This document shows, in pieces, positions 55,169-63,777 of a stretch of 64,000 bases of DNA. The first letter of the stretch is position 1, and every line of letters begins with the position of its first letter. Below the pieces are notes generated by a model. The model made no database searches and was not told the DNA's origin. It was given only the letters and a program-made list of their open reading frames with translations. The position numbers were made by a program, and so were the translations under genes. Source of the DNA: Agrococcus sp. SL85 (lineage in GTDB: Bacteria; Actinomycetota; Actinomycetes; Actinomycetales; Microbacteriaceae); the NCBI RefSeq assembly GCF_026625845.1, contig NZ_CP113066.1, positions 806,001 to 870,000 on the forward strand, given 5' to 3'.

Positions 55169-56548
55169 ATGCCGCTGCCCATCCAGCCCCTCTCGCCGCT
55201 CGACGGCCGCTACCAGGCGCAGACCTCGGGCCTCGCCGAGCACCTCTCGGAGGCCGGCCTCAACCGCGCCCGCGTGCACGTGGAGGTCGAGTGGCTCGTC
55301 TTCGTGGCCGAGCGCGGCCTCTTCGGCGCGCCCTCGATCGCGGCCGAGGACGCCGCGGCGCTGCGCGAGTGGGCCGCCGGGTTCGGGCAGGCCGAGATCG
55401 ACTGGCTCGCGGCGAAGGAGGCCGTCACCCGCCACGACGTGAAGGCCGTCGAGTACCTCGTGCGCGACCGCCTCGAGCAGCAGGGGCTCGGCGCGCTCGC
55501 CGAGGCCGTGCACATCGCATGCACGAGCGAGGACATCAACAACCTCTCCTACGCGCTCACCATCCGCGCCGCCGTGCAGGAGGTCTGGCTGCCCGCGTTC
55601 CGGGCGGTGATCGACCGCCTGCGCGAGCTCGCCGAGGCGCACCGCGAGCGCCCCATGCTCTCGCTCACGCACGGCCAGCCGGCGACGCCGACCACGCTCG
55701 GCAAGGAGCTCGCCGTCGTCGCGTGGCGCCTCGAGCGCCAGGCCCGCCGCATCGAGCAGGTGGAGGTGCTCGGCAAGTTCGCGGGCGCGACCGGCACCTT
55801 CTCGGCCCACGTCGTCGCCGAGCCCGGCGCCGACTGGCCCGCCACCGCCGCCGCCTTCGTCGAGTCGCTCGGTCTCGAGTGGAACCCGCTCACGACGCAG
55901 ATCGAGTCGCACGACTGGCAGGCCGAGCTCTTCGGCGCGATCTCGCACGCGGGCCGCATCCTGCACAACCTCGCGACCGACGTGTGGACGTACATCATGC
56001 TCGGCACGTTCACGCAGATCCCGGTCGCGGGCGCCACCGGCTCGTCGACCATGCCGCACAAGATCAACCCCATCCGCTTCGAGAACGCGGAGGCGAACCT
56101 CGAGATCGCGTCGGCGCTGCTCGAGTCGCTCTCGGCCACGCTCGTCACGAGCCGCCTGCAGCGTGACCTCACCGACTCGTCGACGCAGCGCAACGTCGGC
56201 GTCGCGCTCGGCCACTCGCTGCTCGCGCTCGACAACCTGCGCCGCGGCCTCGGCGAGATCGCCGTGTCGGACACGGCGCTCGACGCCGCGCTCGAGGGCA
56301 ACTGGGAGGTGCTGGCCGAGGCGATCCAGACCGTCATCCGCGCCGAGGTGCTCGCGGGCCGCTCGTCGATCGCCGACCCGTACGCGCAGCTCAAGGAGCT
56401 CACGCGCGGCCAGCGCGTCGGCGCCGCAGAGCTCGCCGCCTTCGTCGACGGCCTCGACATCTCCGACGACGCGAAGGGCCGCCTCACGGCCCTCACCCCG
56501 GGCACGTACACGGGCGTCGCGGCGCAGCTCGTCGACCGCCTGCCCTAG
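55169..56548 (+). CDS. purB: Adenylosuccinate lyase
   Basis: 459 residues. The fumarase/aspartase superfamily signature SSTMPHKINP is present, along with the PurB start SPLDGRYQ, VAVEYLVRD-like KAVEYLVRDRL, CTSEDINNLSYAL and LTHGQPATPTTLGKE. It acts twice in purine synthesis, releasing fumarate from SAICAR and from adenylosuccinate. ATG 55169 follows TAGGAGCACC, a good ribosome site. No other purine gene is adjacent. Confidence 0.96.
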   Translation: MPLPIQPLSPLDGRYQAQTSGLAEHLSEAGLNRARVHVEVEWLVFVAERGLFGAPSIAAEDAAALREWAAGFGQAEIDWLAAKEAVTRHDVKAVEYLVRDRLEQQGLGALAEAVHIACTSEDINNLSYALTIRAAVQEVWLPAFRAVIDRLRELAEAHRERPMLSLTHGQPATPTTLGKELAVVAWRLERQARRIEQVEVLGKFAGATGTFSAHVVAEPGADWPATAAAFVESLGLEWNPLTTQIESHDWQAELFGAISHAGRILHNLATDVWTYIMLGTFTQIPVAGATGSSTMPHKINPIRFENAEANLEIASALLESLSATLVTSRLQRDLTDSSTQRNVGVALGHSLLALDNLRRGLGEIAVSDTALDAALEGNWEVLAEAIQTVIRAEVLAGRSSIADPYAQLKELTRGQRVGAAELAAFVDGLDISDDAKGRLTALTPGTYTGVAAQLVDRLP

Positions 56549-56629
56549 CGATCGCCGACGGGGAGTCCTCCCCATTCCTGCCTCCACCCCGCCGTCCTAG
56601 CGAGATCGCCAGGGTGGAGGAGGTGTCCC

Positions 56630-57810
56630 GTGGCGATGAACCTGCCGGGCGAGCTGGTCTGGGTGCTCGACATGCTCGGGTACGAGTGGCCGCCCCTCGA
56701 CGAGGACGAGATGCGCCGCGCGGCGAACATCATCCGCACCTTCAAGGACGACATCGAGGGCACGATCGAGCAGGCGACGGCCCGGATCAAGGACGACGCC
56801 GGCGGCGCGATGCAGGCCCAGGCGGCGACCTCCTTCGGCAACGCGTGGGACACGAACCGCCAGCAGAACGTCGAGCAGCTCGTCGACGTGCTCGACCCGG
56901 CGGCGACGGGCATCGACATCGCCGCCGACGCGGTGCTCGCGCTCACGGTGAAGGTGATCGCCGAGCTGGTCATCACCGCCGCGCAGATCGCCGCGGCTGC
57001 CGCGAGCGCCGTGCTCACGCTCGGGGCGAGCCTCGCCGCCAATGCAGCGATCATCGCGCTGCGCAAGAAGCTGCTCGACGTCGCCACGAACATCGCCTCC
57101 GACCTCGACGCCCTCCAGGACGTGCTGCCCCGCATCGCCCGCGGCGTCGCCGGGCAGTCCAAGCGCTCGAAGGACACGATCAAGGAGATGGCCGAGGCCA
57201 TCCGCCGCAAGGACGCGGAGCTGGCCCGCGGCGTCCGCCGCCAGGACGTCGACGTGCGCGCCTTCAACAACCGGCGCTACGACCAGGCGGAGTTCGACCG
57301 GCAGGTGGACGAGCAGGTCGACGCGCTGCAGCAGATGTCGGTGGCCGACTGGATCCGCAATCGCGGCGACTCCCTGGATCGAGGGCGGACGAGCGCGTCG
57401 ACGCAGGCCCAGCGCATGGCTCGGGATGCGGCGAGGAGGACCGAGATCATGCGCCTTCGCCGCCGCGGCCAGGATCCACGGAAGCAGCGCGCAATGCCGA
57501 CGCCTGGCTCTCGACCCGAGCCGCGACGCATCGTCTCGACGGCATCGCAGGAGGCGACCTGACCGACATCTCCGGGGTGGGCGACTCAGGGGTGAACTCC
57601 TCCCTCGGCTCGCAGTGGAGGAGCCGCGTCGGCGCGCCCGACCAGGCCGTCCTCGACTTCGTCTCGAACGATCCAGGCGTCGACCGCTCCTCCGTCTTCA
57701 TGCACATCGCCCTGACGTGGGGTCGATCGCGTGGAGCACATCGCCGACATCGTCCAGCACGAAGCCGCGAGCGCGGACACGATCGCCCGGTATCGCGGCC
57801 GAGTCCATGA
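56630..57810 (+). pseudogene. Polymorphic toxin: ESX-like N-terminus plus Ntox15 (HxxD) nuclease domain, frameshifted near 57485-57490
   Basis: From GTG 56630 (ribosome site GGTGGAGGAGGTGTCCC) the first frame gives 286 residues. A CpnT-like start (LPGELVWVLDMLGYEWPPLD), helices with a hydrophobic stretch at about 100-140, and VDEQVDALQQMSVADWIRNR follow. The frame then needs one missing base near 57488. The continuation reads RNADAWLSTRAATHRLDGIA, then VNSSLGSQWRSR and VFMHIALTW. HRLD (57529-57540) is the HxxD active site of the Ntox15 family, whose Agrobacterium member Tde1 is a DNase. Unshifted, the protein stops at 57562 without it. A Tdi1-like immunity gene follows. The true end may be nearer 57720. 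Confidence 0.8.
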
Positions 57811-58291
57811 CGAGGTCATCGAGCTCTGGGAGACCTACGGGCTCGGCACCTTCGGCTCTGGATTCTTCCGCGTGATCGATCCCGTCGCATACGAGCGAGG
57901 CATCGGCGACGTACTGGGCAGAGTCACCGGTCAGCGGATCTCGATCCCGTTCATGGTCACGGGCCTCGCGGATGTCGTGACGTGGGAGCCTGGCATCGGC
58001 GTCAGCGCCATCCTCTACCGCAACGGCTCGGCGTCGGGGGTCGGCGCCGACCTCGACACCCTGCTCGGGATGCTCGCCCTCGACGGGGAGGACTACCTGT
58101 CTGAGGAGTTCGACTGGGACATGTTCCCCAAGGCCGTCGCCGCCCACGGCCCGCTCGCGTTCGACGAGTCGTTCACCTACGTGCCGCTGCTCTCCCTCGG
58201 CGGTCCGAAGCAGGTCGAGCACCTCAAGCCCCGCACGACGATCGAGGCGATCCGCACCATGGTCGAGTTCCAGGGCGTGATCGAGCACTGA
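57731..58291 (+). CDS. Tdi1-like immunity protein (GAD-like and DUF1851 domains)
   Basis: 186 residues. The N-terminal half matches GAD-like domains (YGLGTFGSGFFRVIDPVAYE) and the C-terminal half the T6SS_Tdi1_C/DUF1851 domain (LSEEFDWDMFPKAVAAHGPL, then YVPLLSLGGPKQVEHLKP). This is the architecture of Tdi1, the inhibitor of the Ntox15 DNase Tde1. Its place directly after an Ntox15 toxin makes the immunity role likely. GTG 57731 overlaps the shifted toxin frame, typical of coupled toxin-immunity pairs. It remains intact although the toxin frame is broken. Confidence 0.82.
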   Translation: MEHIADIVQHEAASADTIARYRGRVHDEVIELWETYGLGTFGSGFFRVIDPVAYERGIGDVLGRVTGQRISIPFMVTGLADVVTWEPGIGVSAILYRNGSASGVGADLDTLLGMLALDGEDYLSEEFDWDMFPKAVAAHGPLAFDESFTYVPLLSLGGPKQVEHLKPRTTIEAIRTMVEFQGVIEH

Positions 58292-58349
58292 GCAGGCCGA
58301 TGCGGCCCCCTCCCAGCGGGCGATCACCCCGGGCGACGAGCATGGTGCG

Positions 58350-59015
58350 GTGACGGAGCAGCCGACCTTCTCGGTCTCGCTCTCGCGCGGTCCCGCGATC
58401 GTGACCGTGCGGCGCGAGGTCGATGGCGTCGCGATCGTCGCGTCCGCCGCGACGCAGCACCGCGTGAGGCTCGAGCGCACGCTCGACGCGTTCTCGGACG
58501 CCCGTGCGGGCTGGGCGGAGGGGTTCGCGATCGACACCGGATGGTGCGCGCTGACCCTGCGCGCCGCCGTCGACGGCGTCGAGGTCGTCGCGCCGGGGTT
58601 CGATGACGACCCGCACGCCGGCACCAGCCGCGACCTGACGGTGCCGATGGCGGTGGCCGAGGGCTGGGACGACGTGCGGCGCGCAGCGCGCGTCGATCCA
58701 GCACCGGTGCGCTTCGACGAGCGGATCACGGCCGTGGTCGGCTGGGAGCGCTGCACGCGGCTCTCGATGACGCGCGATGCGGCACCTGCGCCGGGCGACA
58801 GCGGCTGGCTCATCGAGCCGCACGAGAGCGAGCCCGACCGGCTGCGGCCGGAGGATCGCGAGCGGCTCGAAGCCTGGATGGTGCAGCGGCTGCAGCCCGC
58901 CGCGATCCGCGCCGCCGTGCTGCCCGCGGCCTATGGCGCGATGCTCGAGCTGGACGGCATCCGGATCGTGGTCGACCTCGCCGACGGCAGCGTGCGCTCG
59001 CACGGCATGCTCTGA
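58350..59015 (+). CDS. Immunity-like protein of unknown family (contains DSGW)
   Basis: 221 residues, intact, soluble. The segment PGDSGWLIEP recalls the DSGW motif of Imm33/DUF2185 immunity-type proteins, but the rest does not match clearly. It lies 58 bases after the Tdi1-like gene on the same strand, where extra immunity genes often occur. GTG 58350 is the first in-frame start after that gene. It may instead be an unrelated accessory protein; no enzyme motif is seen. Confidence 0.6.
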   Translation: MTEQPTFSVSLSRGPAIVTVRREVDGVAIVASAATQHRVRLERTLDAFSDARAGWAEGFAIDTGWCALTLRAAVDGVEVVAPGFDDDPHAGTSRDLTVPMAVAEGWDDVRRAARVDPAPVRFDERITAVVGWERCTRLSMTRDAAPAPGDSGWLIEPHESEPDRLRPEDRERLEAWMVQRLQPAAIRAAVLPAAYGAMLELDGIRIVVDLADGSVRSHGML

Positions 59016-59064
59016 CCCTGCCGCTGGGCGCTCTATCGGATGACGCCTGTCGAGCGCGGCCCGA

Positions 59065-59880
59065 TCACGCGCCCGTGACGACCGGCCGGCCCGATCCCTC
59101 GGCGCCCCACTCCGCCCACGAGCCGTCGTAGACCGCGACCGCTTCGCGCCCGGCGAGCGTCGCGGCGAGCGCGATGACGCAGGCAGTGACGCCAGAGCCG
59201 CAGCACGCGACGATCGGGCGGTCGCCCGCCGCGTCGTCGAGCCGTGCGCGCAGCTCGTCGGCCGGCCGCATCCGGCCGCCGTCCTGCAGCGAGGCGAACG
59301 GCAGGGATGCCGCTCCCGGCATGTGTCCGCCGCGCACGCCGGGGCGGGGCTCCGGGACCTCCCCGCGGAAGCGCCCCGCGGCGCGCGCGTCGAGCACCGC
59401 GACCTCGCCGTCGAGCCCCCGCGCCACCGCGTCCGCACCGACGAAGCCGCCGTCCCGCCAGCGCACGACCACATCGCCGGGCTCGTATGCCTCGACGCGC
59501 ATGGGATCGAGCGGCAGCCCGGCCGCGACCCAGGCGGGGGTGCCCCCGTCGAGCACCGCCGCCTCGACGCCCGCGTGGCGCAGCATCCACCAGGCGCGCG
59601 CCGCGCCCGTGATGCCCGCCGCGTCGACGGCGACCACGCGGTCGCCCTCGCGCAGCCCGATCGCGCGGAGCGCCTCCTGCAGCTCCGCGGGCGCGGGCAG
59701 GTCGTGCACGCCGCCGCGGTCGGCCGACATCGCGCCGTCGATCGCGAAGGGCCGGGCGCCCGGCACGCTCTCGTCCGGGATCCCGAAGAGCGCGATGCTC
59801 GCGTCGACCACGACGAGCCCCGGCTCGTGCAGGCGCTCCCGCAGCCAGGCGACGTCGACGAGGTGGGGCAGCGCATCCAT
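59065..59880 (-). CDS. sseA: Thiosulfate/3-mercaptopyruvate sulfurtransferase
   Basis: 271 residues with two rhodanese domains. The C-terminal active site reads CCGSGVTACV, and CGSGVT is the 3-mercaptopyruvate sulfurtransferase-type loop, with Cys as persulfide carrier. The N-terminal domain is inactive but keeps RPFAIDGAMS and WWMLRHAGV. It transfers sulfane sulfur to thiophilic acceptors, in cysteine degradation or thiol protection. Divergent from the alcohol dehydrogenase gene, 102 bases apart. Confidence 0.9.
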   Translation of the reverse strand: MDALPHLVDVAWLRERLHEPGLVVVDASIALFGIPDESVPGARPFAIDGAMSADRGGVHDLPAPAELQEALRAIGLREGDRVVAVDAAGITGAARAWWMLRHAGVEAAVLDGGTPAWVAAGLPLDPMRVEAYEPGDVVVRWRDGGFVGADAVARGLDGEVAVLDARAAGRFRGEVPEPRPGVRGGHMPGAASLPFASLQDGGRMRPADELRARLDDAAGDRPIVACCGSGVTACVIALAATLAGREAVAVYDGSWAEWGAEGSGRPVVTGA

Positions 59881-59982
59881 GCCGCCATCATGCCGGGTCG
59901 ATCCCGCCCGGTCCGCCGCCGCGTCGCGGGCCCGATCGCGAGCGCCGATCGCGCCCGCCCGCCGCCGTGCCAGGCTGGTGGC

Positions 59983-60999
59983 ATGCGAGCGACGATCCTC
60001 CACGCCCCGGGCGACATCCGCGTCGAGACCTGGGCCGACCCGACCATCGAGCGGCCGACCGACGCGATCGTGCGGGTGACCGCCGCCTGCGTCTGCGGCT
60101 CCGACCTCTGGCCGTTCCGCGGCGCGAACGAGGTGCCGGAGCCCCGCACGATCGGCCACGAGGCGATCGGCGTGGTCGAGGCAGTCGGCGCGGGCGTCGA
60201 GCGGGTGCGCGTCGGCGACTTCGTGATCGTGCCCTTCGACCACTGCTGCGGCCGCTGCGTGCACTGCCTCGCGGGCCAGACGCAGGGCTGCGTCGAGCTC
60301 GCGATGACGGCGAGCGGGCAGGCGGAGCTCACGCGCGTGACGAACGCCGACGCGACGTGCTTCGTGCTCGACGAGGCGCCCGACGCCGCCCGGCACGCGG
60401 CGGTGCTCGCGCTCAGCGACGTGCTGCCCACCGGCTACCACGCGGCGGTCTCGGCGGGCGTGGAGCGCGGCTCCACGGCGGTCGTCGTGGGTGACGGCGC
60501 CGTGGGCCTCTGCGGCGTGCTCTCGGCCAGGCGGCTCGGCGCCGAGCGCATCATCGCGCTCTCGCGGAACCCCGAGCGGCAGCGCATCGCCACGGTCTTC
60601 GGCGCGACCGACCTCGTGCCCGAGCGCGGCGAGGCGGCGGTGGAGGCGGTGCTCGAGCTCACGGGCGGCGTCGGCGCCGACGCCGTGCTCGAGTGCGTGG
60701 GCACCGAGCAGTCGATGGTGACGGCCTTCCAGGTGGCGCGGCCGGGCGCGACGGTCGGCTTCGTGGGCGTGCCGCACGGCACCGCGATCCCGTGGCCCGT
60801 CGCGTTCCGCGGCAACATCCGCCTCGCGGGCGGCATGGCGCCCGTCGTGCGCTACCTGCCGGAGCTCGTGCCGGCCGTCCTCGCGGGCGACCTCGACGCC
60901 TCCGCGGTCTTCGACCTCGAGCTGCCGCTCGACGAGGCCGCCGAGGCCTACGCGGCGATGGACGAGCGCCGCGCCGTCAAGGTGCTGCTGCGCCCGTAG
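59983..60999 (+). CDS. Zinc-dependent alcohol dehydrogenase-like MDR enzyme
   Basis: 338 residues. The catalytic zinc ligands Cys in CVCGSDLW and the GHEAIGVVE Glu are present, as are structural-zinc cysteines CCGRCVHC. The Rossmann motif [20 protein letters not shown] binds NAD(P). It is close to the actinobacterial group annotated as IMP/threonine dehydrogenase-like or formaldehyde-type dehydrogenases; the substrate cannot be named. CAGGCT 6 bases before the ATG is a weak -10. A perfect hairpin terminator follows the stop. Confidence 0.87.
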   Translation: MRATILHAPGDIRVETWADPTIERPTDAIVRVTAACVCGSDLWPFRGANEVPEPRTIGHEAIGVVEAVGAGVERVRVGDFVIVPFDHCCGRCVHCLAGQTQGCVELAMTASGQAELTRVTNADATCFVLDEAPDAARHAAVLALSDVLPTGYHAAVSAGVERGSTAVVVGDGAVGLCGVLSARRLGAERIIALSRNPERQRIATVFGATDLVPERGEAAVEAVLELTGGVGADAVLECVGTEQSMVTAFQVARPGATVGFVGVPHGTAIPWPVAFRGNIRLAGGMAPVVRYLPELVPAVLAGDLDASAVFDLELPLDEAAEAYAAMDERRAVKVLLRP

Positions 61000-61014
61000 C
61001 CGCCTGCCGACGCG

Positions 61015-61047
61015 ACGAGGGCCCCGGCATCGTGCCGGGGCCCTCGT
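61015..61047. terminator. Bidirectional terminator between the alcohol dehydrogenase and catalase genes
   Basis: Perfect 15-bp stem (61015-61029 with 61033-61047) and a 3-base loop, lying between two convergent genes. It serves both transcripts. Confidence 0.8.
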
Positions 61048-61062
61048 GCATGCGCGCCTGGA

Positions 61063-62530
61063 TCAGGCGAGCGTCTCGCGCGGGTCCGCGATGGGCTCGA
61101 GGCCCGCCTCGACGCGCGCGCCGATCTCCGCGTCGATGGCCTTCCAGTACTGGATGGCGCGCTCGCGGATCGCCGGGATGCGCGTGCCGCCGACGTGGCC
61201 GGTGATGTTCGCGACCAGGCGGTCGCGGGCCGCGTCGTCCATGACCTCGCGGATGAGCGTGCGCGGCTGCGTCACGTCGTCGTCCTCGGGATGCAGGGTC
61301 GCCGCCGAGCGCACGAGCTCGCCGTCGGAGTGCCAGCCGCGGTCGTCGCCGTGCGCCTCGGGGTCGGCGTGCGGGCCGCCGAACGAGTTGGGCGCGTAGA
61401 CGGGGCGGGTCGGGTCGTGGAAGGCGTGGCGCTGCGCGCCGTCCTTCGAGTACGAGTCGACGGGCGCCGCGGGGCGGTTCACGGGGATCTCGGCGTGGTT
61501 CGTGCCCACGCGGTAGCGGTGCGCGTCGGCGTAGCTGAAGATGCGCGCCTGGAGCATCTTGTCGGGGCTCGCGGCGATGCCGGGCACGAAGTTCGAGGGT
61601 GCGAACGTCGCCTGCTCGATCTCGGCGAAGTAGTTCGCCGGGTTCTCGTCGAGCGTCATGCGGCCCACCTCGATGAGCGGGTAGTCGCTCTTCGGCCACA
61701 CCTTCGTGAGGTCGAACGGGTTGAAGCGGTACGTCTTCGCGTCCTCGTAGGGCATGACCTGCACCGAGAGCGTCCACGTGGGGTGCTCGCCGCGCTCGAT
61801 GGCCTCGTAGAGGTCGCGGATGTGGTGGTCGGCGTCCGAGCCGGCCAGCCTGGTCGGCGTCCGCCTGCGGCAGGAAGTCGTTCCCCTGGTCGGTGCGGAA
61901 GTGGTACTTCACCCAGAAGCGCTCGCCCTCGGCGTTGATCCACTGGTACGTGTGCGAGCCGAAGCCGTCCATGAAGCGCCACGACCGCGGCAGGCCGCGG
62001 TCGCCCATGAGCCACGTCACCTGGTGCGACGACTCGGGCTGGTGCGTCCAGAAGTCCCACTGCATGTCGTGGTCGCGCAGGTGGCTGCCGGGCAGGCGCT
62101 TCTGCGAGCGGATGAAGTCGGGGAACTTGATGCCGTCCTTGATGAAGAAGACGGGGGTGTTGTTGCCGACGAGGTCGTAGTTGCCCTCGCTCGTGTAGAA
62201 CTTCAGCGCGAAGCCGCGCGGGTCGCGCCAGGTGTCGGGGCTGCCCTGCTCGCCGGCGACGGTCGAGAAGCGGGCCAGCATGCGCGTGGTGACGCCCGGC
62301 TGGAAGAGCGCGGCGCGCGTGTAGCGCGAGACGTCGGCCGTCGTCTCGAAGCGGCCGAAGGCGCCGCCGCCCTTGGCGTGCACGACGCGCTCGGGGATGC
62401 GCTCGCGGTTGAACTGCGCGAGCTTCTCGACGAGGTAGTGGTCGGTGAGCGCGATCGCGCCGTCGGCGCCGACGGACTGCGAGTGCTGGTCGCTCGCGAC
62501 CGGCGCTCCGGAGTTGGTGGTGGTGTGCAT
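61063..62530 (-). pseudogene. katA: Monofunctional catalase, frameshifted at 61847-61851
   Basis: A clade-3-like haem catalase that breaks down H2O2. The first frame from ATG 62530 (ribosome site CAGGAGGACGC) has the active His in [12 protein letters not shown], the Asn in NNTPVFFI and runs to [11 protein letters not shown]. An extra base (AGCCT at 61847-61851) shifts the frame. The continuation is [20 protein letters not shown] and includes the haem-ligand region [14 protein letters not shown]. Removing one base gives 488 residues, the normal length. It lies 101 bases downstream of the fur gene on the same strand. Probably intact in the cell. Confidence 0.9.
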
Positions 62531-62631
62531 GCGTCCTCCTGGTGTCGTGACGTGGATGCGGTTCGGTGGTCGTTCGGGCACGGCTCCGCCCTGCCGCCGC
62601 GCACGGGCGCGGGGCGGAGGCGGCGCCGCGG

Positions 62632-63081
62632 CTAGGGGGTCGCCTCCCGGGCGGCGGCGAGGCAGTCGCGGCAGATGCCCACGAACGTGACCTCGGCGAC
62701 GGCGACGACGAAGCCCTCGGGGGCGTCGGCGTGCAGGCAGGGCGCCTCGCCCACGACGCAGTCGACGTCGTCGACGCGGCCGCAGGACGAGCAGACGGCG
62801 TGGTGGTGGTTGTCGCCGACGCGGCGCTCGTAGCGCGCCGACTGCCGCGCGGGCGTGAACCGGCGCACGAGACCCGCCTCGACGAGGTCGCCGAGCACGT
62901 TGTGGATCGACTGCACCGAGGTGCCGGGCAGGCGGTCGCGCACCAGCGAGAGCACCGCCTCGGCGTCGACGTGCGGCGCGTGCTCGAGCGCGTCGAGCAC
63001 CGCGATGCGACCGGCCGTCACCTTGAGCCCGGTGGCGCGCAGCGCCTCCTGGGCGTCGGTGGCGGGAGCTGTCGTCGTCAT
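62632..63081 (-). CDS. Fur-family peroxide-sensing regulator (FurA/PerR-like)
   Basis: 149 residues. Winged helix [20 protein letters not shown], the His cluster [11 protein letters not shown] (His92-94, Cys97, Cys100) and a second Cys pair ICRDC (Cys137, Cys140) form the structural zinc site. The gene directly precedes catalase, as furA precedes katG in mycobacteria, which identifies it as an oxidative-stress repressor rather than the zinc sensor at 41772. A perfect inverted repeat overlaps its promoter. ATG 63081 has TACGGT 7 bases upstream; a TTG start 33 bases further up is less likely. Confidence 0.88.
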   Translation of the reverse strand: MTTTAPATDAQEALRATGLKVTAGRIAVLDALEHAPHVDAEAVLSLVRDRLPGTSVQSIHNVLGDLVEAGLVRRFTPARQSARYERRVGDNHHHAVCSSCGRVDDVDCVVGEAPCLHADAPEGFVVAVAEVTFVGICRDCLAAAREATP

Positions 63082-63088
63082 CGGCACG

Positions 63089-63094
63089 ACCGTA
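63089..63094 (-). promoter_or_regulatory. -10 box of the fur-katA operon
   Basis: TACGGT on the minus strand, 7 bases before ATG 63081. The matching -35 region falls in the adjacent operator. Confidence 0.45.
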
Positions 63095-63098
63095 GCAT

Positions 63099-63117
63099 GT
63101 TTTGACTGACTCAAAAC
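63099..63117. promoter_or_regulatory. Fur/PerR-type operator
   Basis: Perfect 7-bp inverted repeat GTTTTGA-CTGAC-TCAAAAC, AT-rich within very GC-rich DNA. It covers the promoter spacer and -35 region of the fur gene, so binding would shut off fur and the downstream catalase. The form matches Fur-family boxes. Confidence 0.7.
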
Positions 63118-63154
63118 TGGAGTCCCCTGTGCGTGTCGGGGATCCGACCAGGAC

Positions 63155-63766
63155 CTACCGCTGCTCGTCGGGGAACGCCGTGATGACGTTCCCCGTGCCG
63201 AGGCCGACGCCCACGGTCACCATCCAGGCGCGCTCGACGCGGCCGCCGTCGACGAGCTCCACGAGCACGTCGTAGTTCACGATGTCGGAGCGGTACGCCT
63301 CGACGCGCGTGGGCCGCTCGAGGGCGCGGTCGATCGCGAACCGCGCCACGTCCTCCCAGCCCGCGCCGACCTCGTCGGCGAGCTCGCCGAAGTCGCCCGT
63401 GTGGCCGTCTGCGATGTGCCGCCAACCCGCGCCGTCGGCGTTGCCGCACGTGAGCACGCCCTCGCCCGCCGCGACGTCGAGCGCCGGCCAGGCGGCGCGG
63501 TCGAAGGTCTCGAGCACCTCGCGCCCCGCGCGGCCGTCGCAGGCCTCGACGCCCTCGACGTCGTCGGCGACGGGGTCGAGGGCCACGCCCTCCGCCCGCA
63601 GGTGGACCCCGTCGACCGGCTCGGTCGGCCCGCTCGCGCCCGGCTCGGTGCGGTCCGGCCCTGCGCTGCCGGGCCCCGAGCCGTCCGGCCCCGTGCCGAC
63701 CGCGCCGCAGCCCGCGAGCGCGACGACCGCGAGCGCCGCCGCACCGACGAGCCCGGTCGCGCGCAC
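63155..63766 (-). CDS. Secreted lipoprotein of unknown function
   Basis: 203 residues. The signal peptide ends in a lipobox, VALAGC, at about residue 20, followed by a Gly/Pro/Ser-rich linker (about 22-50) typical of surface lipoproteins. The mature domain has two cysteines (VEACDGR and VLTCGN) that may pair, and a mixed alpha/beta pattern ending MVTVGVGLGTGNVITAF. No family is recognised. GTG 63766 follows TGAGGCCCGACGCC. It directly follows the partial membrane gene on the same strand (11 bases), so they are probably an operon. Confidence 0.7.
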   Translation of the reverse strand: MRATGLVGAAALAVVALAGCGAVGTGPDGSGPGSAGPDRTEPGASGPTEPVDGVHLRAEGVALDPVADDVEGVEACDGRAGREVLETFDRAAWPALDVAAGEGVLTCGNADGAGWRHIADGHTGDFGELADEVGAGWEDVARFAIDRALERPTRVEAYRSDIVNYDVLVELVDGGRVERAWMVTVGVGLGTGNVITAFPDEQR

Positions 63767-63777
63767 GGCGTCGGGCC

